64,000 nt of DNA, from assembly GCA_902776305.1 (NCBI GenBank), contig CACYPS010000020.1:1-64000 (forward strand). The letters run 5' to 3'. The notes beneath the pieces were generated by a model. It was given only the letters and a program-made list of their open reading frames with translations. It had not been told where the DNA came from and made no database searches. The stretch's first letter is position 1. Each line of letters opens with the position of its first letter. The DNA is from an uncultured Lachnospiraceae bacterium. Its GTDB lineage: Bacteria; Bacillota; Clostridia; Lachnospirales; Lachnospiraceae. Below are positions 51,953 through 60,300 of the stretch, piece by piece. The position numbers and the translations under genes are program-made.

Positions 51953-52372
51953 TCACGGTGCATTCCGGATGACCTCATCGACCTCATCCGCCGTGTAAGC
52001 ATAATCCCCGAGTCTGTTCCTCACGGTCTCCATTCTCAAGGCATTTGATTCGCTCATACGGTCATCCCCCTTTTCCGCATACACTCTGGACATAAATGCG
52101 GCGTGCGCATATTCCGCCACATTATAAATATCTTCCATACCGGCCTGTGGTTCAAAATTGTACATTCTCTTGACGTAATAAGTATTCATGACCTCGCCAT
52201 AGGATTTGTGCCTCAGCTCATACTCAAACACGCTCCGTTCTGTCTCTATAGGATCCTCCTTCTCACGATTTGCGTATTTGAAGGAACCCACCATATTTAT
52301 CGTTAAAGCCAAAAAGACAAGACATGCGACCACAATCAGAATATCCAGAATCACTTTCAGCATTTTATTCAT
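51953..52372 (-). CDS. Small membrane protein, last of the zinc-ribbon cluster
   Basis: 139 residues: one N-terminal membrane helix (VILDILIVVACLVFLALTI) and a mostly helical outer part. It resembles the product at 53484-53900 in layout and length, with one membrane helix, a Tyr-rich middle and an AEYAHAAFMSRVYAEKGD helix against GEYAELLFLKEVYKRAGN there. It overlaps the preceding gene's end. Family not recognised. Confidence 0.7.
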   Translation of the reverse strand: MNKMLKVILDILIVVACLVFLALTINMVGSFKYANREKEDPIETERSVFEYELRHKSYGEVMNTYYVKRMYNFEPQAGMEDIYNVAEYAHAAFMSRVYAEKGDDRMSESNALRMETVRNRLGDYAYTADEVDEVIRNAP

Positions 52373-53117
52373 GTCGTAATATCCCCTCCAGTATTACCGC
52401 TTTCTGCGCCTCCGACTTCGAAAGAAACTCCTCCAGCTCACGATCATCCATGGAAAAGTAGGTTCTCATAGCCGCTCTCAGTTCCGCGTCCATGTCGTCC
52501 ATATAGGCATGGTACTTTTCGCTCTTCTTCCTGTTTCTCTGTACTTCCAACACTTCGTAGAACCCGTCCACATACATACAGAAATTTCGGATATCGGTAT
52601 CCAGCCCGTCAAAATAATCCGGATCGGTAGATCGCAAAATAATCTCCTCCATAAGCTGGATACATTCATAATATTCCTGTGCAACATAACTCACACTGAC
52701 AAGGTGGTCCGTTTTGTCGCGTGCGATATTATTAAGGTCGTGAGCATACATAAAACTCACAAACTCTGTGTATTCTCCGCGCTTTAAGAACTCCTCTGCT
52801 TCCGATACATATTCGTCGACATGTCTCTCTGCATCCCGTCGATTGACCTCCCTCGGATCGGGGTCTACATAATTCAGAGAAGTAACTATAGTCATAATGA
52901 TGCAGCCGATAATCAGGACAATCAGAATCGCGGCTCTTGTTGCCAACCCTCTTGTGCTTTGGGCAGAACGGATGACCTCATTTCGAGTCTTTTTGTAGTC
53001 CTTTTTGAACCGCTTCATATTCTTCTGATGCTGCACCGCATACGAATTCTCCGCACCGCAGTAGGGACACCTCAGTTCCTCCGGCCCGATTTCGTGCAGG
53101 CATTTTTTACATCTCAT
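52365..53117 (-). CDS. Zinc-ribbon membrane protein
   Basis: 250 residues starting with a four-cysteine zinc ribbon (MRCKKCLHEIGPEELRCPYC), then a basic linker, one membrane helix (AILIVLIIGCIIMTIV) and a helical domain of about 160 residues. Its C-terminal block (FSMDDRELEEFLSKSEAQKA) parallels that of the product at 53893-54633, so the two are paralogues. I chose ATG 53117, which has GGAGG upstream and overlaps the previous stop in an ATGA; a longer reading of the frame is antisense noise. Function unknown. Confidence 0.75.
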   Translation of the reverse strand: MRCKKCLHEIGPEELRCPYCGAENSYAVQHQKNMKRFKKDYKKTRNEVIRSAQSTRGLATRAAILIVLIIGCIIMTIVTSLNYVDPDPREVNRRDAERHVDEYVSEAEEFLKRGEYTEFVSFMYAHDLNNIARDKTDHLVSVSYVAQEYYECIQLMEEIILRSTDPDYFDGLDTDIRNFCMYVDGFYEVLEVQRNRKKSEKYHAYMDDMDAELRAAMRTYFSMDDRELEEFLSKSEAQKAVILEGILRHE

Positions 53118-53476
53118 TTTGTCGAATCCTCCTGCTGCATCGTTACTCCCTGATTGAGCAAAAACTCCTCTTTCCGGCGATCCGCCCTGCTTTTCTCGAT
53201 GCTGCCGGTTATCCACATGATGGCAAATAAAAGCAACGCAATCACAACAGCCGACACAAGAACGTATCGAGCCACCGTCCCCAAACCCTTTTTCAGTGCT
53301 TTGTCACCGTCATTCTTATGTCCCTCCAGGTCCTTGCGGATCTCTTCCAGCTGACCCATATACTCTTCTTCTTCGGCAGGTGCATATCCCGCATCGCAAT
53401 ACGGACACCGAATCAGTGACACATCAAATTCTGCTCCGCAGTTCGGACAGATGACCATTTTCCCGGTGTTTTCCAT
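53114..53476 (-). CDS. Short zinc-ribbon membrane protein
   Basis: 120 residues: a zinc ribbon (VICPNCGAEFDVSLIRCPYC), an acidic segment (APAEEEEYMGQ), one membrane helix (VLVSAVVIALLLFAIMWI) and a short tail. It lacks the large helical domain of its neighbours. ATG 53476 follows GAGGAG. It overlaps the next gene by four bases. Confidence 0.75.
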   Translation of the reverse strand: MENTGKMVICPNCGAEFDVSLIRCPYCDAGYAPAEEEEYMGQLEEIRKDLEGHKNDGDKALKKGLGTVARYVLVSAVVIALLLFAIMWITGSIEKSRADRRKEEFLLNQGVTMQQEDSTK

Positions 53477-53483
53477 TTTCTCC

Positions 53484-53900
53484 TCACTCCTTAACAGCAT
53501 TTGCCACACTAAGGTCAATCTTATCAAGCAGGGCTCCATACTCCGGCATTTCCCTGCGGATCTCGGAAATCCTGTCTTCACAGGCTTCCGCTGAATCTGC
53601 ATTTCCGGCCCTTTTGTATACCTCCTTCAAAAACAGAAGCTCAGCATACTCACCCAGTTTATAATAATCAGCATCTGTGTCTGCAACTTCCGCACCTCCG
53701 CGAATCGGGCGTGAAAGAGCCGCCACGGTTCCGTAATTTTCCCATTCCAGATATTTCCTGATCGTATCCGGACGAATCGTATCCTGCTCTACATACTCAT
53801 ATACCAGCTCACCCATCGCACCGGGCAGCGAAACGGCAAACACTGTCGCCAAAATGATATTTACTATGATTGAAATACTGAGGATCGTTTTTTTAGTCAT
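53484..53900 (-). CDS. Small membrane protein, paralogue of 51953-52372
   Basis: 138 residues: MTKKTILSISIIVNIILATV membrane helix, then a helical region with DYYKLGEYAELLFLKEVYKR. ATG 53900 overlaps the end of the preceding gene, so translation is coupled. Confidence 0.7.
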   Translation of the reverse strand: MTKKTILSISIIVNIILATVFAVSLPGAMGELVYEYVEQDTIRPDTIRKYLEWENYGTVAALSRPIRGGAEVADTDADYYKLGEYAELLFLKEVYKRAGNADSAEACEDRISEIRREMPEYGALLDKIDLSVANAVKE

Positions 53901-54633
53901 GCAGCAAAACCTCCTCCAGATACGCTTCCTGCTTATTAGACGATGAGGCGAAATATTCGTCACGCCCGGCCTCATCCAGTCCCAGATATACTTCCATTAT
54001 GGTATCAGCCTTTGCTTTCATATCATAGATGTAATCCTTGTAGGGGTCTTCATCGATTTTCGAAAGGTTGTGCTCAAATTGAAAATTAAAATACCATATC
54101 GCGCTGCGGCAGGATCGAATATCCGACTCCGGCCTGTACCATTTAGCGTCCGGTCCGAACATCGTTACTTCTTCCACCGCCGAAACCAGTGAAGAGTACT
54201 CTTTTGCCATATCACACAGCAGATTCAGATCATCATACGGCGGTTCCCATTCCGCTATGTTGTGATATTCCTCAAATGCCGAAAACCCGGCATAATCCCC
54301 CGCATCCAGATAATCCTGAATTGCGGCGGAATACGTTTCGTATTTCTTTACGGATTCTCTCTGTGCCGCACTCTCGCGGAAATAAAAAGCATTTTCCTCC
54401 ACATATAGCAGAACGCCGTCGGCAATCAGCAGCACTACCAGGATTATTGCGCTGATCACGATAGGAATATTCTCCGAAAGGATCTCTCTGACTTTTTTCT
54501 TCGTCTTTGCACTATCCCTTTTGTAGTACTCCATATCTGCCCGATAGCCGGCGTTTTCTTTAATTACCCGGCCGCAATACGGACATACTTTGTCGGTCAG
54601 CCTGACGTCAGCACCGCAATTGATACATTTCAT
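53893..54633 (-). CDS. Zinc-ribbon membrane protein, first of the cluster
   Basis: 246 residues: zinc ribbon (MKCINCGADVRLTDKVCPYC), a basic linker, one membrane helix (IVISAIILVVLLIADGVLLY) and a helical domain ending in EEVLLHD. It is paralogous to 52365-53117. With the next gene it forms a unit that recurs as 52365/51953. GAAGGAG precedes ATG 54633, within the end of a HAD fragment. Confidence 0.75.
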   Translation of the reverse strand: MKCINCGADVRLTDKVCPYCGRVIKENAGYRADMEYYKRDSAKTKKKVREILSENIPIVISAIILVVLLIADGVLLYVEENAFYFRESAAQRESVKKYETYSAAIQDYLDAGDYAGFSAFEEYHNIAEWEPPYDDLNLLCDMAKEYSSLVSAVEEVTMFGPDAKWYRPESDIRSCRSAIWYFNFQFEHNLSKIDEDPYKDYIYDMKAKADTIMEVYLGLDEAGRDEYFASSSNKQEAYLEEVLLHD

Positions 54634-54636
54634 CGT

Positions 54637-54798
54637 CTAAATCTCCTTCGCCGCATTCTTTGTCCCATGCACTTGTTTCCGGACGGCTTCATTGTGTAAT
54701 CGCTGTATCGCGGCTCTTGTTTTGGGCATCAGATCGGCCCCTTTTTCCGCGAGCGTTCCGTCGATATCTGCTGCAAATACGGATATTTTTTTAATCAT
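54637..54798 (-). pseudogene. N-terminal stub of a HAD-family phosphatase
   Basis: 53 residues starting with MIKKISVFAADIDGTLAEKG, the HAD motif I Asp-x-Asp-Gly-Thr, continuing into LMPKTRAAIQRLH and then ending soon after. A full Cof-type HAD has about 270 residues. GGGAGAG precedes ATG 54798. The rest appears to have been replaced by the zinc-ribbon cluster. Confidence 0.65.
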
Positions 54799-55220
54799 AT
54801 GAATCTCTCCCTTGTCAGAATGCCTCGATTAACGGAATGGTAGTGGTCGCATCATAGTAAGAATCGTCTCTGTTATTTTATCATGAATGTGCTCTGCTTT
54901 AGTATAAGATTTCAAGAACGCCTCGGCGTTCTTTGCGCGATGAAGAATCCTATGACATAAAAAAGTTCTTTACAAACCTTACTTGCTTCTTAATAATTAA
55001 ATCAGTTAGTTTGCGCGCTCGGCCACTGCCGGCGGCAAGAAATGTATGTCTATGTGGCTGTCCGAAATGCTTCAACGTATAAATAAGTGAGAGCTGCATA
55101 GTGATCATTCTTCATCGCGAGATTGTACTCACGATGAAGCAAATTTCACTTCGCGCGCGTATCATAGACTCACGTCAAGAATATTGCGTGATGAAGAATA
55201 ATACAGGAGGTAACAAGAAT
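54799..55220. other. Intergenic region with family-2 repeats
   Basis: About 420 bases without a gene except the leader of the lipoprotein gene. It contains repeat modules at 54905-54950 and 55105-55203. Confidence 0.6.
55105..55203. repeat. Dispersed repeat family 2, fullest copy
   Basis: It begins ATTCTTCATCGCGAGATT, with CTTCATCG..CGATGAAG self-pairing. It continues through CGCGCGTATCATAGACTC and ends AAGAATATTGCGTGATGAAG. The two ends are inverted relatives of each other, so the element resembles a small palindromic unit. It opens a false upstream start for the lipoprotein gene. Confidence 0.65.
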
Positions 55221-56204
55221 ATGTTTAAGAAGACAGCAATATTTGCTGCAGCAGTCATGGCACTTACAATGTTCGCAACAGGATGCGGAGCAGGTGCAAA
55301 GAGTTCAATCGCGATGGATATGGCAGACGAAAAGAAGGCAGCCATCGAGTTCAGCAATGCCAAAGAAGATGATTTTGTACAAGGCGGATACATCCGTGTC
55401 GATGAGGGCGAAGGGGTCGAGGTCGTCAGTGACCTCAATGATGATGGCAAAATCCTCATAGGTTTCATCGCAGTGGAGGAAGATCAGAGTATCGATAAAC
55501 TTCCCGACAGGGACAATACAAAGTACGAGATGATGATTTCAGGAAAGGCAACGCAGGGCGCAACACTCGATCCCGGCGATTATGACCTGAAAATAACTGT
55601 TCAAAGCAAAGCCAGCGGTAACGTCACTCTGAATGTAAAGCCCGTCAACGGCATAGCAGGCATGGAAGGCGTGAATGATTCAGACGATACAGATATCTCG
55701 GTGGCAGAAGAGGCAGCCGAAGGTGCAGATACTTCGGTGACAGAAGAAGCTGCCGAAGGCGGACACACGAACTGGACGCAGGCGTCAACAGCCCGGGAAG
55801 CTTGTGAAGGTGCAGGTCTTGATTCCCTTGCAGACCTGAACGGAACGAAGATAACACTGGGTGTTCTCGGCGAGATGGGTGACATCACATACAGATATAT
55901 GGACGGAGTGGTACAGACATTCTGCCCTGCAGCGGCGGTCGAGATGAGCTTTATTAAAGGCAGGATTCCTTCCGGCACTGATGGGGATGTTTCTCTGGAT
56001 AACACGCCCTATAAGTACGAGTGGACACAGGACGTGGACGGTCAGGAAGTGAAGTGCTTCGGAAACCGTGACGGAGAAGCGACCAAGACGATCTGGTCTG
56101 CAGGTGATTACAACTATGCGGTCGTTGCATACGGCGCAGGCGGGGATGATGACTTCGGACTGTGCGCAGAAGATGTGGCGACTATGGTGAATGCGGTCAA
56201 ATAA
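55221..56204 (+). CDS. Lipoprotein of unknown function
   Basis: 327 residues. The lipoprotein signal MFKKTAIFAAAVMALTMFAT ends in a lipobox with Cys (TGCGA). The mature part has a beta-rich domain up to about residue 150 (DPGDYDLKITVQSKASGNVT), an acidic linker with two EEAAEGADTSV-type repeats, and a second domain of about 120 residues. That domain (LADLNGTKITLGVLGEMGDITYRYMDG) resembles DUF4367-like secreted beta domains. I chose ATG 55221, with ACAGGAGG upstream; the longer frame lies in a repeat. A clear terminator follows. Confidence 0.75.
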   Translation: MFKKTAIFAAAVMALTMFATGCGAGAKSSIAMDMADEKKAAIEFSNAKEDDFVQGGYIRVDEGEGVEVVSDLNDDGKILIGFIAVEEDQSIDKLPDRDNTKYEMMISGKATQGATLDPGDYDLKITVQSKASGNVTLNVKPVNGIAGMEGVNDSDDTDISVAEEAAEGADTSVTEEAAEGGHTNWTQASTAREACEGAGLDSLADLNGTKITLGVLGEMGDITYRYMDGVVQTFCPAAAVEMSFIKGRIPSGTDGDVSLDNTPYKYEWTQDVDGQEVKCFGNRDGEATKTIWSAGDYNYAVVAYGAGGDDDFGLCAEDVATMVNAVK

Positions 56205-56224
56205 GCGGGATTCGTCCCGACGAA

Positions 56225-56256
56225 GGAGCCGGGCGAAATGCGCCCGGCTCCGTTTT
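56225..56256 (+). terminator. Intrinsic terminator after the lipoprotein gene
   Basis: 11-bp perfect stem GGAGCCGGGCG / CGCCCGGCTCC followed by GTTTTAA. Confidence 0.92.
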
Positions 56257-56275
56257 AATGATTAATAAATTTCTG

Positions 56276-57179
56276 TTATTTTCCCTTATATTCCACACAG
56301 AGCATAGTCATATCATCGAACTGTCTGGCCTCCCCTGTAAAGGAGTTCACGTCCTCCCTCATTCCCTGAAGGACGCCTTCGGGATCCCGATCCGCGTGGC
56401 TGTTCAACGCCGATTCCATCCGCTCCAGTCCGTAGAACTCCCCGTCTGCATTGTTCGCTTCCGGAATTCCGTCCGTGTAGACAAAAACAGCATCCCCGGG
56501 CATCATCTGAATCTCATAATCCTTATATCTGGCATACTCCATCGCACCAAGGACGATTCCATGCTTGTCCTTCAGCTTTCGGAAGACACCGTCCCTTCCC
56601 CGTATGAAAGGATACTCATGTCCTGCATTGGAGCAGGTCATCACCCCGGTATTCAGATCCAGAATACCCAGCCACACAGTAACAAACATTTCAGAATTGT
56701 TCTTACAGATCTGGTCATTCACCGAATACAGGATCTCGCTGGGACTTCCCCCCTGCTGAGCCCGATAGTTGAGGAGGATCTTTGTCGACATCATGAACAG
56801 CGCCGCAGGGACGCCTTTATCCGAGACATCCGCGATCAGCACTGCAAGATGGTCTTCATCGATCAGCAGGAAATCATAAAAATCTCCTCCGACTTCCTTT
56901 GCCGGGGTCATACTGGCATACAGGTCGAAATCTCCGCGATCCGGAAATGCAGGAAAAACACTTGGCAGCATGGATGACTTCAGGGGAGAAGTTACTCGCA
57001 CAGGCCTTCGAGGCCCGCTCGAGAGAAGAATAATACTCATTATCCACGCGCTGGCAGAAGACATAGTAGCTGATCAACGTCAGACCCAGTGCAACGGCAA
57101 GGATGCTGCCGATTACCAGTGCATTCAGTTTCAGCTGTATAGAACATCTCCGCGGCTTTCGTTTCATTTCCTGATTCAT
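56276..57179 (-). pseudogene. PP2C (SpoIIE/RsbU-type) phosphatase with internal deletion
   Basis: The catalytic domain is complete: FDLYASMTPAKEVGGDFYDF, LAVLIADVSDKGVPAALFMM, NAGHEYPFI and a C-terminal GDAVFVYTDGIPEANN with metal-binding Asp residues. The N terminus in another frame (57179 to about 56985) encodes a basic start and a membrane helix (ALVIGSILAVALGLTLISYY). The two meet near 56980 inside GTCATCCATGCTGCC with a one-base frame offset. The sensor/HAMP region between them, several hundred codons in relatives, is missing. An internal start could still give a soluble phosphatase. Confidence 0.75.
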
Positions 57180-57243
57180 TCCTGTTTACTTCTTTCTGCT
57201 GAAAATAGCAACAATCTTCTCAAAGAACGTCTGATAGGTCACC

Positions 57244-57291
57244 AAGTATCATTCTTCCCACTCGAGCAGGCTCGGTGTCAGAATGATACTT
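57244..57291. repeat. 12-bp inverted repeat upstream of the phosphatase
   Basis: AAGTATCATTCT / AGAATGATACTT with a 24-base middle that has its own CGAGC..GCTCG pairing. It lies in the leader of the phosphatase on the minus strand. It may be regulatory or a relic terminator of a lost gene. Confidence 0.5.
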
Positions 57292-57458
57292 TCGGCACTG
57301 TAATTATATAATTATATCATTCTATCTCCTGTCTGAGCAAGGGAAGCGACGAGCGTTCTCAGACGCATTTCCAAACCGCACAATTTCTCATTACACAAAG
57401 AAAAACCGGAGGGTTCTGCTCTGTTTGGAGAAGAACCGCTTAATCAGTTTTGTTAGGC

Positions 57459-58220
57459 TCATTTTATTCCCGTGATCCTGAACATCGGCGTAGAAGCATA
57501 ATTCGTCTTTTCCTCCGCTGTCCACACCTCTTTCCAGATATCTTCACAGATATCCACATGTCCGTACCCGGTTTCCAACATTTTATCCCTGTCCCAGTAT
57601 GGTCTGTGCTTCTTTGACATGGGAAGACTCCTCGCAATATCCTCCATGACCTCGAAATTCGGTACCAGGTTAAAATCTCTCAGAGCCTCTCTCGCCACCT
57701 CGTCTCTGTCACGGTCATATTCCATCCTGGCATCATCATCGAACAGATATCTGTACCAGTTGGCGTCAAATATCACGACTCTCCCGCCGGGCTTCAAAAC
57801 TCTGAGCCACTCCGCATAACATATGCACGGATCCGGCAGATTCCACGTCAGATTCCTGCTCACGATAACGTCAAATGTCGCGTCCGCAAAATCCAACGCA
57901 TCCGCATTCATCAGGTGGAACCGTATCCTGTCAGAATACTCCGATGCATTTTTCTTCGCCTCCGCAAGCATCCCGGCCGTGCAATCCACGGCATCCGGAG
58001 AGTACCCGGCCTGGGCAAGCAATATGGCCATAAATCCGGGCCCGGTCCCAATATCCAGGACTCTCATCTCCTCCTTCGGCTTATCCGGAAACTGGCTCTC
58101 CATGGAGGAAAGCCATCGCTCACACATTCCCCAACCGAGTTCCTCCCGATTGAGTTCCGAGTAGCTTGCGGCTCTCGCCGTCCAGTAATTTATGATACTC
58201 CTCAAGATTTCTTCAGACAT
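57459..58220 (-). CDS. Class I SAM-dependent methyltransferase
   Basis: 253 residues. SAM motif I VLDIGTGPGFMAILLAQAGY (about residue 60), the acidic post-I strand region DAVDCTAGML, then DVIVSRNLTWNLPDP (motif IV) and LKPGGRVVIFDANW (motif V/VI). Substrate not decidable. ATG 58220 follows AAAGGAG. It is last in the ABC transporter operon, 160 bases after the second ATPase. Methyltransferases often sit beside Nik/Dpp-like importers, which suggests a role with the imported compound or metal; this is an inference. Confidence 0.85.
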   Translation of the reverse strand: MSEEILRSIINYWTARAASYSELNREELGWGMCERWLSSMESQFPDKPKEEMRVLDIGTGPGFMAILLAQAGYSPDAVDCTAGMLAEAKKNASEYSDRIRFHLMNADALDFADATFDVIVSRNLTWNLPDPCICYAEWLRVLKPGGRVVIFDANWYRYLFDDDARMEYDRDRDEVAREALRDFNLVPNFEVMEDIARSLPMSKKHRPYWDRDKMLETGYGHVDICEDIWKEVWTAEEKTNYASTPMFRITGIK

Positions 58221-58245
58221 GTATTGCTCCTTTACTTTTCCAACT

Positions 58246-58379
58246 TGCGTCACAAGAATTCTGCGTCAGAGAACCCGGAACGCCTCGACGTTCCTGCCGA
58301 GCCGCGCATAGTGCGAAGCACCTTCCTTATTGCGCGGCTATGATTAGTGCGAAGCTCCTTCCTTAATGCGCGGCTGCGG
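58246..58379. repeat. Intergenic repeats between ABC ATPase and methyltransferase
   Basis: A family-2 module (GAATTCTGCGTCAGAGAAC) and a GGAACGCCTCGACGTTCC hairpin are followed by two direct copies of TAGTGCGAAGC(A/T)CCTTCCTTA and TGCGCGGCT. No gene. Confidence 0.6.
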
Positions 58380-59348
58380 TCAAAGACCCTGCTCCCTCGC
58401 ACTCATAATCAGCTGCTTTGTATATTCGTCCTTCGGATTTCTTATGACCTCCGAAGTCTTACCTTCCTCAACAATGCGCCCGTCTTTCATGACCATGATC
58501 CGATCACACATTGCATACACGAGAGCTATGTCGTGAGATACAACAATCGATGAAAATGACCGAATCTCTCTCAACCGTCCAAATATCCTGACGATTTGCG
58601 CCTGGGCTGTCACATCCAGCGCGCTGGTCATCTCATCACAAAGGATGATCTCCGCTCCGCTGTAGAGCGCCCGCACGATAGACATTCTTTGACACTGGCC
58701 TCCGGACAGCTCCCTCGGCCTCTTTTTCAGAAGGCTTTCATCCAGAAGAGTTTCTCTCAGTAATTCACGGAGCTCTGCGGATGTACCCGGCTTCTCGTTG
58801 CTTTTTGTCAGAATCCCGGTTCCTTCCGGCAATTCACGGAGCTTTGCGGATGTATCCGGCTTCTCGTTGCTTTTTGTCAGAATCTCGGTTCGTTCCGGCA
58901 ATTCACGGAGCTCTGCGGATGTACCCGGCTTTCCGCTGTTTTCTGTCAGGGTTCCGGCATTTCTCCCGGAATCAGATTTCGGATTCCGGCTATTTTTCCT
59001 CCGGACCTCCTCCATCTGGTCGCCCATATGAAGCCTCGGGTCGAACGAGCCGTACGCATCCTGAAAGATCATCTGCAGAAATTGCCCGGCATACCCGGCT
59101 TTTCGATGCTGATACTCGTCTCCCCGGTAAGTCAAAACTCCCGAATCGGGTCTTTCAAGTCCGGCGATCAGCCTCAGCAAAGTGCTTTTCCCGGAACCGC
59201 TCTCTCCCACAATCCCGAGAAACTCCTTCTCTTTCAGATAAAAGGAGATGTCCCGCAAGGCGTCTGTCTCCCGCGCTCTATTCTTATATCTTTTCGTGAG
59301 ATTTTTTCCTTCTAATAGGAACATGAGATTTTTACCGCCCATTTTCAC
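58380..59348 (-). CDS. ABC transporter ATPase (NikE/DppF-like) with a repeat insert
   Basis: 322 residues. Walker A IVGESGSGKSTLLRL (about residue 45), Q-loop LQMIFQDAYGSFDPR (about 90), signature RELSGGQCQRMSIVRAL (about 215), Walker B AEIILCDEMTSALD and the switch His in SSIVVSHDIAL. A normal relative has about 260 residues. The extra 70 lie between Q-loop and signature, and consist of about three copies of a 23-residue unit (KSNEKPGTSAELRELPEG). This helical subdomain contacts the permease. The start is uncertain; Met at 59324 is an alternative. Confidence 0.85.
   Translation of the reverse strand: MKMGGKNLMFLLEGKNLTKRYKNRARETDALRDISFYLKEKEFLGIVGESGSGKSTLLRLIAGLERPDSGVLTYRGDEYQHRKAGYAGQFLQMIFQDAYGSFDPRLHMGDQMEEVRRKNSRNPKSDSGRNAGTLTENSGKPGTSAELRELPERTEILTKSNEKPDTSAKLRELPEGTGILTKSNEKPGTSAELRELLRETLLDESLLKKRPRELSGGQCQRMSIVRALYSGAEIILCDEMTSALDVTAQAQIVRIFGRLREIRSFSSIVVSHDIALVYAMCDRIMVMKDGRIVEEGKTSEVIRNPKDEYTKQLIMSAREQGL
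58763..58957. repeat. 69-bp in-frame tandem repeat inside the ABC ATPase gene
   Basis: Copies begin at 58763, 58832 and 58901, exactly 69 bases (23 codons) apart, with the last copy partial and more divergent. Each starts ATTCACGGAGCT on the plus strand. The first two differ at only a few bases, so the array is young and likely variable in copy number. Confidence 0.9.
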
Positions 59349-59361
59349 TCTATCAACATAC

Positions 59362-59433
59362 CTGCGTCAGAGATAAGCTCCATTTTGCGCATTCATCATA
59401 GACTCTCGTCACGAGAATTCTGCGTCAGAGACT
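59362..59433. repeat. Family-2 repeat between the two ABC ATPase genes
   Basis: Two copies of CTGCGTCAGAGA separated by TTTTGCGCATTCATCATAGACTC. It lies between the ATPase genes and just overlaps the end of the upstream one. Confidence 0.6.
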
Positions 59434-60216
59434 AAAAATATCACCGATCAGCCTCTTCGTGTAATCATCCGTCGGATTACACATCACCTTCTCTGTATCC
59501 CCGCTCTCCACGATCCTGCCGCGCTTCATGATTGCTATGCTGTCTGCCATGATATTTGCAAGACCCAGGTTATGTGTCACCATCAAGATGCTGGTTCCGC
59601 GCTCCTTATTGAGCCTGATAAATTCATCTTTGACAAGGTTGGCAGTCATCACGTCAAGCGCACTCGTCGGCTCATCGCACAGCAGTATGGAGGGTTCAAG
59701 CAGCATGACCGCAGCGATGGCTACCCTCTGATTCATACCGCCGCTCAGCTCGTAGGGTCTGCTCCCGAGCAGACTTCCCGGGCTGTCGAGTCCCATCCGT
59801 GCAAATGCCTTCTCCACCTCACTTCTCACATACCGAGTATCATGACTTGCCAGCATTTCCCGGATCTGCGGTTCGTACTTTCGGATTGGATTGAAGGATC
59901 CTGCCGGATTCTGCGGAATATAACCGATTGTTCTTCCGAGCAGCTTACGTCTTTCCTTAAAGGAGAGGCGGGAGATTTCATTTTCCCATACTTCTATGCT
60001 CCCCTCCCGAACCTGCAGGTCCTCCCATCCTGTGATCGCTCTTATGACGGAGGTCTTGCCGCTGCCGCTCTCCCCCACTATGCATAAGATCTGCCCCTTT
60101 TCCAAAGAGAGGCTGATACCTTGAAGGACAGCGGTATCTTCGCCGTAACCGGCAGTTAGGTCTGTTATGCGCAGGGCATGTTTATTCATTTTAGATCCGT
60201 ACTGATTATCTTCCAT
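59425..60216 (-). CDS. ABC transporter ATPase (NikD/DppD-like)
   Basis: 263 residues. Walker A CIVGESGSGKTSVIRAI (about residue 50), Q-loop GYIPQNPAGSFNP, signature YELSGGMNQRVAIAAVML (about 158), Walker B PSILLCDEPTSALDV and switch His MVTHNLGL. It has the oligopeptide/nickel-type C-terminal end (CNPTDDYTKRLIGDIF). It pairs with the other ATPase to power the permeases. A start at 60189 is also possible. Confidence 0.9.
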   Translation of the reverse strand: MEDNQYGSKMNKHALRITDLTAGYGEDTAVLQGISLSLEKGQILCIVGESGSGKTSVIRAITGWEDLQVREGSIEVWENEISRLSFKERRKLLGRTIGYIPQNPAGSFNPIRKYEPQIREMLASHDTRYVRSEVEKAFARMGLDSPGSLLGSRPYELSGGMNQRVAIAAVMLLEPSILLCDEPTSALDVMTANLVKDEFIRLNKERGTSILMVTHNLGLANIMADSIAIMKRGRIVESGDTEKVMCNPTDDYTKRLIGDIFSL

Positions 60217-60252
60217 AAAGTTCAGCTGCCTTCACCCCTTCAAGATGAGGCT

Positions 60253-60296
60253 TTTATTCTTCATCGCGAGATTATACTCACGAAGAGAAATAAAAA
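60253..60296. repeat. Family-2 repeat between ATPase and permease genes
   Basis: Starts ATTCTTCATCGCGAGATT, nearly identical to the start of 55105-55203. Confidence 0.6.
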
Positions 60297-60300
60297 CACA

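Noticed and set aside
58763..58957. Plus-strand protein with repeats reading MYPASRCFLSESRF
   Set aside because: It is the antisense of the in-frame repeat inside the ABC ATPase gene, with no start signal.
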